Notes: generated from the sequence alone by a model not told the origin. Shown: positions 1-12,684, counted from the stretch's first letter. The stretch: DNA of 64,000 bases from Macrobrachium rosenbergii (GCF_040412425.1 NC_089741.1:46956858-47020857); one strand, 5' to 3'. Program-made: numbers and translations.

Positions 1-1257
1 TTTTTTTACAATAAATTTCATTATTTGGCTTGCTAATATTTGCGGAAATGTTTATATTCGTTGTTTACAAACCGACAAACTTGTCTTGTGAAGATGATAA
101 ATTTCCCTGACCAAAATAAAACTAAGGCAACAAAAATACAAACTATTGCCTGGTCTCAAAACGATTTTCTGTTAACTCTTTTAGACGGTTTCAAGAATTC
201 GCTTCCACCTCCAAATAATGTATCACAATAACAAGAAACTGGTTCTCCATCTACTGAATGAAATCAAAATCGCTTACACCTGACGACGTCTTAATTGGGA
301 TTTCAAAAACAACAACAGAAACCAAAACAGTGAACTCCACTAGCAACGAACCATTTATATGTATGCGCCAGGCTAATATGGTTTTGATTCAATTTTGATG
401 AAACAGAACTGAGACAGTTGTTCCTGAGAAACATGCAAGCACGAAGGGCATCAAAGAAAATCAGGATTTTTAAGCAAAATGTGTATTAACGATGTGTCCA
501 CCTACTCCGAGGTGCTAGTACTGAAAATGGCTGAAGCTCCTTGGGACGCCGTGTTTAGTACTAGGCCCTCGGGGATGGGACGCCGTGTTTAGTACTACTG
601 TAGCTCCCTCGGGGATCAAAGTATTATGTACACCCATTTCTATATTGTGTGGTCAACAAATTATATTAATAAGCGATATCTTGTGCTGCCGTCTACTTTA
701 CTTAGCATGAGTTTGCCCTGGACTTTGACAAAGGTGGATACGTACCGGGTTAATACCTCTTACGTCTTTACGGAACTAATTAAATGGGGATTTTGGAGCA
801 AATGGCTACCTATCATGGTCCTGACTCGGTAAGAAATTAATTTCTATCCATATCGGAGTGTTATCGGTCAGTTAATGACCACACGGTCACTCTGGAATCA
901 TTACCGTGAAAAAGTTGTTAGGGAGATTTCTCACCTCTCTCAAAAGACGCTTTGCAAAAACGTCATGCTTGCTCACTGTTCATGGAACTTACGTGCTTGG
1001 AAAGGTTTAGCCGTTTAAAAGGTTAATTTATTTTACTCCGTTTACCTTACATCACTGATGTAATAACTAAGTAGGTAGCACTACTGTTTGGGAGAGCATT
1101 TTTTTTTATAACGATCCAAATGCCTTGAGAATTTCCACTCGCGCCTATACAGTGCACGGCTATTGAAAAACAAAGTGCACAGAAACTATATTTATTGAAA
1201 TACAACGTGCATTTACAGTAAATAGTTGCTGAAATACAATTATCATACACACACAAT

Positions 1258-1265
<8 letters not shown>
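1..1265. other. AT-rich DNA, no gene seen
   Basis: Only short chance frames occur here, with no recognisable motif. One small direct duplication is visible: the word GGGACGCCGTGTTTAGTACTA occurs, split as GGGACGCCGT + GTTTAGTACTA, at 543-563 and again at 577-597 (period 34), flanked by related AGCTCC...CGGGGAT words. I see no promoter, splice pair or RNA gene that I would defend. Confidence 0.6.

Positions 1266-1351
<86 letters not shown>
1266..1351. repeat. (TA)n microsatellite
   Basis: An almost uninterrupted TA tract of about 83 bp, entered through CATACATACA. It produces Tyr-Ile frames on both strands that are not genes. Confidence 0.98.
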
Positions 1352-1352
<1 letters not shown>

Positions 1353-2244
1353 AAACAAAACAAAACAACAATAAGTCGACTAAAGCTAAATCAAAAGAAA
1401 CTGGAAGATTATCGTGTATCCAGTTACACTGGGAAGCGTTTATGCCAGCAAAAGGTGTGAATAATTGTTACTCAACTTCATGCACTGACTAAATCCTAAA
1501 TTATTATTAGTTATAACTGCGTATTAGTCATCATGATGTAGTATACAAACTTTCAGAAAAGACGAGAAAGTAATACCCCAAAAAATCAACGTAGGGAATC
1601 AACACACCAATCAACTTGATTTTATAACAATAAAATATCCCAAGACCCCTTGACAAAACTTATGTCAGAATCAATAACATAAAAGAAGAAAAAAACTCAT
1701 AAAAAATCATGCATCTCAAAACCAATACAAATCACCTTCCAGCCAATAACAAATCACGTTCATCAATACCAATAACGAAGTAAGTCTACCATGACCAATA
1801 ACGGGTTGTGTGTCAATAACACTACCGTATCATTTCTATGGAGGGCAACAATAAATTATTTCTATTAAATCAAGATAAGCAACGATAAATTATGCCTATT
1901 AAATCATAACACAAATTCAATTCCGCACCAAAATTAATATCATACTTAAGCTCAATATGAAATTACGAAATTAGTTATCGCATAACCGATGACAAATCAC
2001 CAATAAAAATAGAGAAAAGGCTATCCGGATATACCTCACTAGTCATAAGCAATGACAGAAATTTATTTAAGTAATAACTTACACGAGATTACATGAAATC
2101 TTGGACACGCTACACACGCACGCAAACGCGCTGGCGCACACGGGTGTAAACTGTCATACAATGACGGCACATAAGTATGGGGAGATATTATATCAACATT
2201 CTTTTTGAAATATCAGTTAGTACGTTCAGTAAAACTGGAGGAAG

Positions 2245-2246
<2 letters not shown>
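1352..2246. other. AT-rich DNA, no gene seen
   Basis: No credible coding frame. The word CCAATAAC/CAATAAC recurs irregularly between about 1720 and 1830, and a short direct duplication (ATAAATTATT...CTATTAAATCA) lies at 1851-1910. These look like remains of an old, diverged tandem repeat. Confidence 0.5.
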
Positions 2247-2320
<74 letters not shown>

Positions 2321-2321
2321 C
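2247..2321. repeat. (TA)n microsatellite
   Basis: About 68 bp of TA dinucleotides ending in ATACATACACAG. Confidence 0.97.
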
Positions 2322-2485
2322 ACAGAAATTTATTATTAATGAGATGGTTAGTATAAACTTCAGCGTGTGAGGTCCCAAGTTTAACTGACTCTCCTGCGTT
2401 TCAGTGATTCTATTCCTATAATAAGGGCTTTAAACACATTCTACAATTCCTTATGTCAGATGCGAAACTAAAAGAGAATAGGCAA

Positions 2486-2570
2486 AAAAAAAAAAAAAAA
2501 AAAAAAAAAATCGATAGTAGAATGGGCAAAAAAAAAAATAAAATAAAATAAAATAAAATAAAAAAAATTC
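2486..2570. repeat. poly(A) and AAATA-type simple repeat
   Basis: About 24 As, then TCGATAGTAGAATGGGC, then another A run that passes into five AAATA-like units and ends AAATTCGATAGTA. The flanking ATCGATAGTA / TTCGATAGTA words show that the A-rich block and its edge were tandemly duplicated (period about 57). Confidence 0.85.
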
Positions 2571-3704
2571 GATAGTACTGAATACATAAATACCATCGAA
2601 TCTTTCATATCATTCATAAACAGATCCCTTTACAGCAACATCATTAATAATATGACTTCTATGAAAGGCCTAAAAAAAGGGGGGCAAAGTACACGATTAC
2701 GTCTCACTAATATTTTCAGGCAATACACGAAATACTATTTTAAAAGCGGACATCTCTTCTAAATACAGTCATATCTAAATACAGCAGAGAAATCATAAAT
2801 AACAATTTAAAATATACGACTGCAGCCTGACTGACTGACTCCAAGCTTTGTAAAATGCACTGTGGTATAAAATCACATCGAGAGAAGAGCACCAAGTGTT
2901 GTATCCAGGAAACAAAATGTAAGACCCTATAACATGGAGTGTGAAATAAGGGTCCTGTCTGTTATAGTAGGGGTAGTGGAATAGGAGCTCTAAAATAGGT
3001 AGCGTGAAATAGGGTTTCTGTCTGCCATAACGTAATGGGACAAAAGTTCCTACCTCTTAACTAAACCTGAAACCGGGATCGTAAAAGGAGATTTCGTAAG
3101 GAAAACTCTACATGGAAGAGATTGTTTAATACGGTTTTCCACCTATAAACTGTGTTTAAAATACAGGGCCCCAGCATAGAGAGATTATATTGAGAGCTTC
3201 CTGTATGAAACCTATATTTTACCTACGGACTGAGTAATAAGATCCAATAATACGGGTCATTAAATATGCTTTTTTCTAAAAACTACACTTAAAAATATAT
3301 TTCACAAGACTGACACTGAAGGTCATTATATGCGTATGCCTACAATGCTAGACTACTCCAATAAATTTCACACGTACATAATATATATTTACCGAAATTT
3401 ACCTTAACCCTCTAAATGCCGTATTTGGCACGATGTAAGTCAAGCTTTCATATGTAACTTATCACGACGCTTCACTTTTAATATCTAACTTTCCACATCA
3501 ATACTTACCTAACTTATCACAACATTTCACTTTTAATATGTAACTTATCACATTTCACTTTTAACATCTAACTTATCACAACAACTTCACTTACAACTAT
3601 AAGCGTTCCTGATTGACGTGAAATATCAAAATACTAACTACATGAGTTAATCGTTTTCATAAATTTATTAACATTTAACGGTAATCTTTTGAAGTTTACC
3701 TTTG
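2571..3704. other. Gene-poor DNA with two old tandem duplications
   Basis: No credible gene. At about 2938-3060 the words GTGAAATAAGGGTCCTGTCTG (first half GTGAAATAAG) and GTGAAATAGGGTTTCTGTCTG recur about 73 bp apart. At about 3445-3595 a diverged unit of about 30 bp containing TAACTTATCACAAC and TTCACTTTTAATAT is repeated four to five times. Confidence 0.55.
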
Positions 3705-3712
3705 CTCTAGGG

Positions 3713-4064
<352 letters not shown>

Positions 4065-4072
4065 CTCTAGGG

Positions 4073-4530
4073 TAATCTCACCACGATTACATCTTTCAAA
4101 GGTCTAATTTACAAAGGTATTTTTACTTCCAAAAACCAAATCTAATGTCAACGGAGCTTTAAATCGAACTATATGGTAATATCTCTGGTAAAAAATATGT
4201 AATATATCAAGTAGTTAAAATTTGAATTTCAACTTTCTGTTGCGAACAAGGTGAAGTTAGACATATCCTCTAAAATGAATGTTTTCTTGTTGTGATTCAA
4301 CAGCTTTCTAATTATTTAAATGGAAAGAAAGAAAGGCGGGGACACCATGTAGTACTACTACTTCTATAACCCTGAAAACCACTGTGCTTTGTCTACAATT
4401 GTAGTATTAATATAGTTTTCCCCCACTAACTTTCTTTCTACGGCCGAGAAAACCTATATTCTGGTCTTACAGCAAATACTATTCCTTTAATAGGTCTTTA
4501 ATTTATACAAAGCTAACTCTAACGAAGTTT
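4073..4530. other. Spacer 3' of the 458-codon ORF
   Basis: AT-rich, no gene. It lies downstream of the minus-strand ORF, so it would hold that gene's 3' UTR or intron if the ORF is real. I see no clear polyadenylation signal that I would fix. Confidence 0.4.
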
Positions 4531-5907
4531 CTAACCCTCCAAGGAACCACCGACAAGAGTATACTTGAGGGCATGAATATACCTGTAGGACAAAGTATAC
4601 TGGTAAGACCTCGAACACCGCCGCCCCTCACTATCTAGGAAATCGTAGGTGTAAGTATTTTCGCTCGTGTATTCAGACTCGTGTTTATAGTCGCCTACGG
4701 AGTCCCTCAGGGCCGACGGCTTCAGACTCCACGACCTGCGAAGTGGAGGACGAGCCGCTACCAGAGGGTAGAAATGCGAGGTCTTCCTCGGGCATGTGTT
4801 TACAGAGCGCCTGTGAATGGGAGATCGACATCGAACGACGGCAATGCTCGACGCTGGGTTGGGGACGTCCCTAAGCGTGTCCACATACGAGGGGAATGAT
4901 GAGGGATTTGCTGATGTTGACAGTGAAGATGATAATGAGGATGATGAGAGCGAGGGGAAGTACGGATTGGTAAACATTCTCACGAAGGACAAAGGGTTAA
5001 AGGTAGGTGGGTCCACGGCTCCCGAGGGGGGGATCCCGCCAAATAAGCCCGTGACAATTGCACCCGACGAGGAAGAGATGGGGGACGTCGAAGTGGCACC
5101 CGTTAGCATAAAATTGATGGCAGAACGCGAGGTTAAATCAGGCCCCGATAGGGGAAAGGCCGCTAATGACTGAGGATTATGACTGCGAATGAACGTAGCG
5201 ATGTCTCTCGCCGTGGGCAAGTCAGTCGTGACTGAAGACTGAGATACTCTCGAGGAACCGTGTGAAAGCCCTGAAAAGACTGACCTCACTAAGCCTGAGC
5301 CAGGCGTGGCCATTTCATAATCAAGAGCTGCTGCCTGACTGACAAAGGAACTGCAACAAGGCACAAAAGAATCGCTGCTACTTGGAATGATACTTTCGAG
5401 GGGAATCGAGCGCCCAAGGGGCAGCTCCCGTTCGACGGGCACAGCTAAGGGTGTCAGGGGTCTATTTCCGGGCACGGAGGCGTCATCTGGGTTCCCACGA
5501 GCGGAGACGAGTTCACTACTAGTCGAGGGTACCGGCGCAGGAGCTAAATGATCAGAGTCATCCAAAGGTGCCTCTTCATCAGCCAAGGGCGTTAATGGGG
5601 AGGCTGAGGGAACACCCGAAGGAGACTCAACAGGAGGGGAAGCAGACCGCTGCATATCGTCCGACGCCAGAGTACCAGGTGATGCCTCCAACCGCTGGGG
5701 GGCGCTCGGAACACGCGAACCCTCAAAACGAGACAGGGGTCCCGGCAATTCTGAATCTTTTAACACTTGAGAGCCGCTGGGACGCGAGGTGCCATCGGTA
5801 ATCGATGATCTAACAAGCACGGAGGTGCTCGGATATTCATCTTGGGTTTGAACGGCTTCGCTCGGCGGCACCGATGTGCCTTCTTCGGTGTCGTTATTAG
5901 ACGACAT
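4531..5907 (-). CDS. Uncharacterised Ser/Pro-rich protein, 458 codons, single open frame
   Basis: This is by far the longest non-repetitive open frame in the window. It lies in an island clearly richer in G+C than its surroundings. The frame starts at ATG 5907-5905 (purine at -3) and ends with TAG at 4533-4531. Residues about 1-200 are acidic and rich in Ser, Pro and Ala, with LTPLA occurring twice (105-109, 151-155). Residues about 200-350 are Ser-rich, with a pure Ser/Leu run near 318-330. Residues about 359-400 are basic (Arg clusters HRRS, PPLRRSWS). The last 55 residues are different: Tyr-rich with alternating Tyr/Ser/Thr. I see no signal peptide, clear membrane segment, zinc-binding pattern or catalytic motif, so most of it is probably disordered. 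A run of 458 codons without a stop is unlikely by chance, but I recognise no family and cannot exclude an exon fragment or a domesticated repeat. A possible upstream exon is at 6576-6753. Confidence 0.5.
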   Translation of the reverse strand: MSSNNDTEEGTSVPPSEAVQTQDEYPSTSVLVRSSITDGTSRPSGSQVLKDSELPGPLSRFEGSRVPSAPQRLEASPGTLASDDMQRSASPPVESPSGVPSASPLTPLADEEAPLDDSDHLAPAPVPSTSSELVSARGNPDDASVPGNRPLTPLAVPVERELPLGRSIPLESIIPSSSDSFVPCCSSFVSQAAALDYEMATPGSGLVRSVFSGLSHGSSRVSQSSVTTDLPTARDIATFIRSHNPQSLAAFPLSGPDLTSRSAINFMLTGATSTSPISSSSGAIVTGLFGGIPPSGAVDPPTFNPLSFVRMFTNPYFPSLSSSSLSSSLSTSANPSSFPSYVDTLRDVPNPASSIAVVRCRSPIHRRSVNTCPRKTSHFYPLVAARPPLRRSWSLKPSALRDSVGDYKHESEYTSENTYTYDFLDSEGRRCSRSYQYTLSYRYIHALKYTLVGGSLEG

Positions 5908-5912
5908 GGCCT

Positions 5913-6575
5913 CTTCAAGGTAAGAGAAGATAATAAACAGCAGTTAATAAGTTGATCAACTCAGAAAAGCTAACCGCAAAGGACTTATTCTTGCACAATA
6001 ATACAATTCAATCCAGTTTTCATGCCGTAAAGTAAGAACTAGTTCCTACCAGTATCAAGATTACCTATAACATGTTATTCTATCAAACTCAGTTGCACTG
6101 CCACAAAGTTTCAACTGAAGACAGCGAACAAGATGAAAACAGTGCAACGAAAATGAAAATATTCAAACATACAAGATTGCGTGCAACCATGTACATCCAA
6201 ATTCACGTGCATAAACAATCAAGAACATTACATTCACAGAAGACGAATGAAACTTACAACAGAAACAAAAATAAAAAGTATACATGAAAAAGTCTTAGGG
6301 AAGATCACTAAACGAACACTAAACACGACACAGGGGAAAAAGAGTAAAGGGTAAACTTTATATAAATAAACGAAGGAAGGCGGTTGAGGAGAGAAGAACG
6401 AGGAATGAGGAGACCAGCAGAACGTTTCCTAATGAGATGACCGAGAGAGAGAACATATCAATATCACTTCTCTTTTTTTTTTTTTTTTTTTTTTTGGAAA
6501 TGTCTATACAACACACAGCTGTCACTCTCTATTTATTTATTTATTAATTTTTCTAGCATCCCCTGGTCGACGTAC
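5913..6575 (-). other. Possible intron between candidate exon and 458-codon ORF
   Basis: On the minus strand a donor-like CAG|GTACGT sits at 6576/6575 and an acceptor-like TTGAAG|AGG at 5913/5912 after a partly pyrimidine stretch. Joining them keeps the reading frame (phase 1: G+AG gives Glu, then Ala, then the ATG of the long ORF). Frame agreement has a one-in-three chance of being accidental. The segment also contains a plus-strand poly(T) run (6471-6496) and an ATTT repeat (6529-6544). Confidence 0.2.
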
Positions 6576-6753
6576 CTGGATGTGCGGGGCTGGTGCAGGA
6601 AGGGCAGGACATCACCATCATCCTAATCATTTCCTTGTGCTCCTCCCCGCTGCTTCCCATCAGGAAGGTCTTGGGTACGCTACTCATGCTGGCGGTGTCG
6701 ACGAAGGAATGCAGACAAGACAGATACTGCAGTAGGATGCGGGGATCCTCTTT
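6576..6753 (-). CDS. Candidate upstream exon, about 59 codons
   Basis: The minus-strand frame between an acceptor-like ACACATAG|AAAG (6754/6753) and a donor-like CAG|GTACGT is open. It reads approximately KEDPRILLQYLSCLHS, then FVDTASMSSVPKTFLMG, then SSGEEHKEMIRMMVMSC, and contains an internal ATG at 6687. The same DNA is also open on the plus strand (6593-6946, 117 codons) and in another minus frame (6680-6925, 81 codons). Strand and reality are therefore uncertain. No family is recognised. Confidence 0.22.
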
Positions 6754-8396
6754 CTATGTGTGTATAGGATGCGAGGGTGATCCTTTCTTTGGTGCAAAGC
6801 TCGAAAAGGAAGGTGGACAGGATGTTTATGGGCTTTCGATGGTGGGTAGTGTAAGGATGATTAAGAGCTGCTCGAAGATCTGTTTTGGATTGATTAGAAA
6901 GGAGTTGGTCAACGAGGTCGATCACCTCCCTTCGGTGCTGGGGTAGCCGTGTGAGTTACTACCTGGAGGAGGTCCTCTAAAGTGGTGATAATAATAATGG
7001 TGGTGGTGGCACTAGAATGGTTGTGGTTGTGGTTGTGGTGGTGTTACTTGCAGGTGCTGCTACCACTACCATACAGTAGGATTTTGGGGGGGGAGGATTA
7101 CAAAATGAAAGGATACTCTTTCTAGCGGTCCAGTTTTCAGAAAACTCGGCAAAAGTCCATCAACTACAACGCTACTTTAACATTTTTTTTTCCATGAATT
7201 TTTTCCCCCCGCGCTGCGTTATATATTTTTTTATTTTTCCTTTCACTATGCAACAGTAATTGCCATGCACCAATCAGCAACACGCAGGTAACTTACACCT
7301 GTATCTCCGGATGATGGAGGTAAACATGATACAACGGAAGGGTCATTTGTTCACGGACATTATTCAGAGTGGAGCCGCACACGCTTCAGGCCGCCACCGT
7401 ATCAATTAAACACTCGATTCCAACGACCATCTTCAAGCTCAAAGGTCATGCTCGTCGAGGAAGGAGAGTTGCTTTGCCTATATATATATAAATCTCGATT
7501 TTTAATGCCAGCTTAAGTGTTCTTTCCAGGTTTAAACTATAAGAAACATTTGATGGAAGTTACACACATATCAACGTTATTCTTTCACCTGGGTGTTGCT
7601 CTGTTTGGTTTCAAAGGAATTCACATCTTTTCAACGATTCTGTTATCACACTTCCATTGAATCACCTTTTTCATATGATAACGTGCCACATGGGCCTATT
7701 TTCAAGGAAAAGAGTCTTCATTTCATTTCTCTGCAAGGGAAAATCAAAGTTGCACATGATGACAAGTGTTATTCATTTCAATCCAAAGGTAATACAAATC
7801 CCCCAAAATAATTCAGTCACAAGGTCCGTTACGTAAAAATGCTTAACTAAATAAAACGATTCACTTCAAAAATAACAAGAAAATCATGTAAAAACTATTA
7901 AATCTGATGCATCAACGACAGAACAGTTCTCATAATCCCAAATTAAAATCACAGGAACCCATTTACCAAACCACGCAAAATCCCTCCACGAAAAAAAAAT
8001 CATAGTTTTCACTTATAAACGCAACTTCTAATCCAACACCCCAAAAAAAAAAAAAGGCTGCGAGAATCTCTTGGATGTCTGTCCATCTTGACCAGAGAAA
8101 AAAAGGCGAAACCTGTTCGAGACGCGATAACCAAAACTCGCCAGCTGGGGATCGTATCGATGTCTGCGAGACACACCACGCGTCAGAGTGGAGGCGCACC
8201 ATTCGTGTGCGTAGGTTGGAATGTGAAAGAAACATCACCCATTAAGGGAACATAAACCAAGGCAATAATGAAAGCGCGTGGTTAAAATCTATCGCGGTGT
8301 AATAACAGTGCTTATCACGGACAAGGTGGTTTCAGCCGGCTATCATCTGTCGTTACCTATTGACATCTTCGATTAAACTAGCAGTTTTAATTTCCC
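6754..8396. other. Mixed region, no recognised gene
   Basis: 6754-6960 is the GC-richer edge of the island with overlapping short frames on both strands. 6989-7052 is an imperfect GGT/TTGTGG simple repeat. 7080-7090 is a G run and 7180-7230 has T/C homopolymers. 8060-8300 is somewhat GC-richer, with a 91-codon minus frame (7963-8238) that shows no known motif. Nothing here can be named. Confidence 0.4.
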
Positions 8397-8397
8397 A

Positions 8398-8430
<33 letters not shown>

Positions 8431-8603
8431 TTACAAGCCCTAGAATAAATACCGGAAAACTGCCTGGAATAAATTACAGGAAAACACAGGTGAAGTTTTT
8501 GATGGAAAATAAATACTCAAGAACATAAAATCTCAACTTAAAATTATCTTCACCCAAAAAACAACATAATATTAATTATTTAAAAAACGAGTTCAGGTGT
8601 CAT

Positions 8604-8671
<68 letters not shown>
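8397..8671. repeat. (ATAC)n and (GA)n microsatellites
   Basis: ATAC units at 8397-8427 and a pure (GA) tract of about 62 bp at 8610-8671, separated by AT-rich DNA without a gene. Confidence 0.95.
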
Positions 8672-8673
<2 letters not shown>

Positions 8674-9014
8674 TTAAACCTTGCTCCACACACTAGTATA
8701 ATCTGACTAAGTTAAACACGGCGGGCAAATACCTTAGAGTTTACCGCATGATGATCGACACGCTTCAAAAGCCTCGATCCTAACACTGAGACGCATATGC
8801 CATTGGCATAGCTTTTACTATTCAATAATTCGAGCTTGACGGCAACTATCCATTCATCTTTACGTTTATAAAACGCAACAACGTTCCCTTGTTATAAAAA
8901 AGAAAAAATTAAAAAATTCAGGATTCCAACTTAAAAATTCTTTATAGTCTACCGAATCTGTCAGCCTGATAACAACTGCATTTCCCGAATCGTGACTTAT
9001 ACTTTTCATGTGTG
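8672..9014. other. AT-rich spacer, no gene seen
   Basis: No open frame of interest and no motif seen. Confidence 0.5.
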
Positions 9015-9809
<795 letters not shown>

Positions 9810-9851
<42 letters not shown>

Positions 9852-10060
9852 GCAAAATGAAGATAGTTGTAACTCCAAATTGTACATGACAATGGTATTG
9901 TCTTCCTTTATTTTTCCAAAATATAATGAGGATTAAAACACAAATATAAAAGCTTTTACAGAAGTTCTTAGTTGCCATTTTGCTTATACATATATGTCTG
10001 TGTGTATATATATATATGTGTATATATATATATATATAGATAAATATACATACATGTATA
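9810..10060. repeat. (AAT)n tract and interrupted TA/GTAT repeat
   Basis: AAT units at 9810-9851, then unique sequence, then an imperfect TATATGTG / TATA repeat at about 9990-10075. Confidence 0.9.
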
Positions 10061-10075
10061 TATATGTATATATGA

Positions 10076-10830
10076 ATACTACTAATTAACAAGGACAGAA
10101 ATACATAAAATAACGCCTAAAATATACAGCACTTTGGGCATTTAGAACCCGTACTCTAGAGTTACAATTCCTGAGCCTGGCAGATTGTGTGAAATTTGAC
10201 CTTTCAAATATTTAATTAACAAAATAGTAAGGATATAACGACTTCCTTATTTCTCTATTATTTCAGTTTAGATTCTAAAAATCGTAAGGGAAGTCACCGA
10301 AGAAATTCCCTTCTCGAAGTGGGATTCAAACCCATGGTGGCTTCTCCTCCCCTAAATGGAACTCAAACCAAACCTAGTTGAAGATTATTTGATTTCCTTT
10401 AGTCGGCATCTGAAATTTCGTCTCCTAATCTTTCAAGCTTAATATTCTTATTTTTTTCTATTTTAACTTTAAATAGAATATGACTTAATGACTTAACAGT
10501 AAAACATGAGGAGAAATATCAATACAAAACCCCTACGAAAAATTATCCTATATCAGTTACGACGCAGCTCTCCTAACTTATTTAAATCAATAGAAGCTAT
10601 ATTCCTCAATGTTACGGCGACAATTGAGCACAACTAATAAACACAAAATAACTGTGCAATACGTCAGAGCCGACAGTTTCATGCAGTGAGACTAAATGAT
10701 ATCACTAAAAATAACTCGTTCATTTTCTTTTCACGGACTCCTACCAGGCTGAAATTATATTACCCCGGCTTCACAATGATAAAAGGTCACACTGCCGCCA
10801 CACAGACGAACGAAAGGTCGAACAAAGGTA
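10076..10830. other. AT-rich DNA, no gene seen
   Basis: No convincing frame. A minus-strand word GGTTTGAATCCCACTTCGAG around 10312-10331 resembles a B-box, but no A-box or cloverleaf could be built around it. Confidence 0.45.
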
Positions 10831-11460
10831 CGTTTTCTTACGGTGTACCAAGAGAGTTGGGTCGGACCATTCCTCAGATAAGACCTACCTGGAAATTACT
10901 CTGGGTTATCACAGGTATGAGATCGAACGAAAGAAGGCCTAGTCTCTCCGTCAAGCCCAAATAATAGCTTCAGGCTAATTTAAATATGACTTAGATCGAA
11001 CAGACGTACTCCTTATGTCAATACAAACCATCTCTCTGGGCTACTCAAGTATTAATTAGATCGGCCCAAGGTCTTCTGTGGGTAAAACCTATAGTCAAGG
11101 GGAACAATGTACACCTCTTCAGGTCGAACGATGTAGAACCCATATATTCATAAGGTTGAAAGAACCCACATATTCTTGAGGTCGAACAAAGTGGACACAC
11201 ACACTCTTAGGGTCGAACAATGTAGAACCCATAGAGTCACAAGGCAGGAAAAAGAACCCGCATATTCTTGAGGTCGACCAAAGTGGACTAACACTCTTAG
11301 GTCGAACAATGTAGAACCCATTGAGTCATATGGCAAGAAAAAAGAACCCACATATTCTTGAGGTCGACGAAAGTGGAACCTATACATTCCTAAGTTCAAA
11401 CAATGTACAGTAGAATTCACATGTTCTTAAGGTCGAGCAAAATTACTCCTTATAGCAGGG
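10831..11460. repeat. Diverged tandem repeat with GGTCGAACAA core
   Basis: AGGTCGAACAA/GGTCGACCAA words followed by TGTAGAACCCAT or AGTGGA recur about every 30-40 bp. Between 11140 and 11400 they group into a period of about 100 bp repeated roughly three times (AAAGAACCC(A/G)CATATTCTTG at three places). Weaker copies reach back to about 10830 and forward to about 11860. It is an old, decayed minisatellite. Confidence 0.65.
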
Positions 11461-11489
11461 TGACGGCAGATATAAATGCCTTATGAAAT

Positions 11490-11770
11490 GAATTGAATTG
11501 AATATAGAATTTAGGCCAAAGGCCAAGCACTGGGACCTATGAGACCTATGAGGTCATTCAGCGCTGAAACGGATATTGACAGTAAAAGGTTTGAAAGGTG
11601 TAACAGGAAGAAAACCTCGCAACTGCACTATGAATCAACTGTTAGGAGAGGGTGGAAAGTCACATGGAAGAAAGAGAATATGAAAGGAGATACGGTAAAA
11701 GAAACGAAAGGGGGTTGCAGCTAGGGGCCGAAGGGACGCTGTAAAGAACCTTAAGCACTGCCTAAAGTAA
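11490..11770 (+). mobile_element. Dispersed SINE-like repeat of a type common in decapods
   Basis: It begins with GAATTGAATTGAATA and TTTAGGCCAAAGGCCAAGCA, then CTGGGACCTATGA, GTCATTCAGCGCTGAAAC, and ends near GGGGCCGAAGGGACGCTG and CCTTAAGCACTGCC. I recognise this segment as a widespread dispersed repeat in decapod crustacean DNA, from memory and without a search. It interrupts the GGTCGAACAA tandem array, which marks it as an insertion. A 61-codon frame inside it is part of the repeat. The small direct duplication GACCTATGAGACCTATGAGG is local slippage. Confidence 0.65.
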
Positions 11771-12022
11771 ACGCCTTGTGTCCAAGCAAGATCTTACTTG
11801 GGGGACCTCAAGGTATTTTGGAGAGACCAAAGACTTCTGTATGTTGAACCCAGTTATTCCTTAACGTACAAAAGGAATTTATTTGGCTGAACCAAGACAT
11901 TAGCAATCTGATGGACGAATCTGAGATAATCTACATAAAAAATATACAATGAGATAGACTGTTTTCTTACATGTTAGAAAACACAACAATTAGAATCAGA
12001 GGTTAGCCTCCGGATAAAGCAG
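11771..12022. other. Spacer, no gene seen
   Basis: It contains further decayed words of the flanking array (GGTATTTTGGAGAGACCAAAG). Nothing else. Confidence 0.45.
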
Positions 12023-12023
12023 G

Positions 12024-12102
<79 letters not shown>

Positions 12103-12118
12103 GTGTGTGTGTGTGATG

Positions 12119-12184
<66 letters not shown>
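12023..12184. repeat. (TA)n + (GT)n + (GA)n compound microsatellite
   Basis: (TA)n 12026-12100, GTGTGTGTGTG, then (GA)n 12121-12183. The overlapping frames that encode Ser-Leu and Tyr-Ile repeats are artefacts. Confidence 0.97.
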
Positions 12185-12186
<2 letters not shown>

Positions 12187-12229
12187 GAAATAGTAACATG
12201 TAAAGGGATATTCCTTTATACTAAAAAGG

Positions 12230-12570
12230 TCTGGAAAATGGAAAGGCAATGTGGGTGGAAAAAAGGAAACTGGGATAAAAGGGGCGAGAGGGGTAAGGAG
12301 AGGAGGGAAGGGACAAGGGAGGGGGTAAGAAAACAAAGAGGAGTGGAGGGATTGGAGAGGATGGGAATATGACACACGAGGATTAAAGGAGGAGGAGGAG
12401 GAGGAGAGGGAGTGAGGATCCTGAAAAGACTGTTAATAGGAGCGGGACCTCCCGAGGGCGTTTCTACGAACGGGAGCGTAAACATGATTATTCGAGGAGG
12501 AGGAGGAGGAGGAGGAGGAGGAGGAGGGAGGAGGAGGAGGAGGAGAGAGGAGGAGGATATGAGACAATCT

Positions 12571-12601
<31 letters not shown>

Positions 12602-12640
12602 TGAGAGGAGAGAGAGAGAGAGAGAAGAGTGTGTACACAC
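12230..12640. repeat. Long polypurine tract with (GGA)n blocks
   Basis: Nearly all bases are purines on the plus strand apart from a mixed break at about 12412-12493. GGA units occur at 12389-12415 and 12496-12560, followed by (GA)n. Mirror-like homopurine DNA of this kind can form triplex (H-DNA), and (GGA)n can form G-quartet structures. It gives proline/leucine-rich minus-strand frames that are not genes. Confidence 0.85.
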
Positions 12641-12684
12641 GTGCATATATATACTATGTAATATAAAAGGTCACTAAAAATGTA

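Noticed and set aside
4531..5907. Viral or transposase origin of the 458-codon ORF
   Set aside because: No viral hallmark, integrase/transposase motif, flanking TIR or LTR is visible, so there is no ground to call it so.
6593..6946. 117-codon plus-strand frame in the GC-richer island
   Set aside because: Frames on the other strand are equally open and include splice-like borders. No family or splice evidence favours the plus strand.
10300..10335. tRNA gene on the minus strand (B-box-like GGTTTGAATCC)
   Set aside because: No A-box at the right distance and no cloverleaf could be formed.
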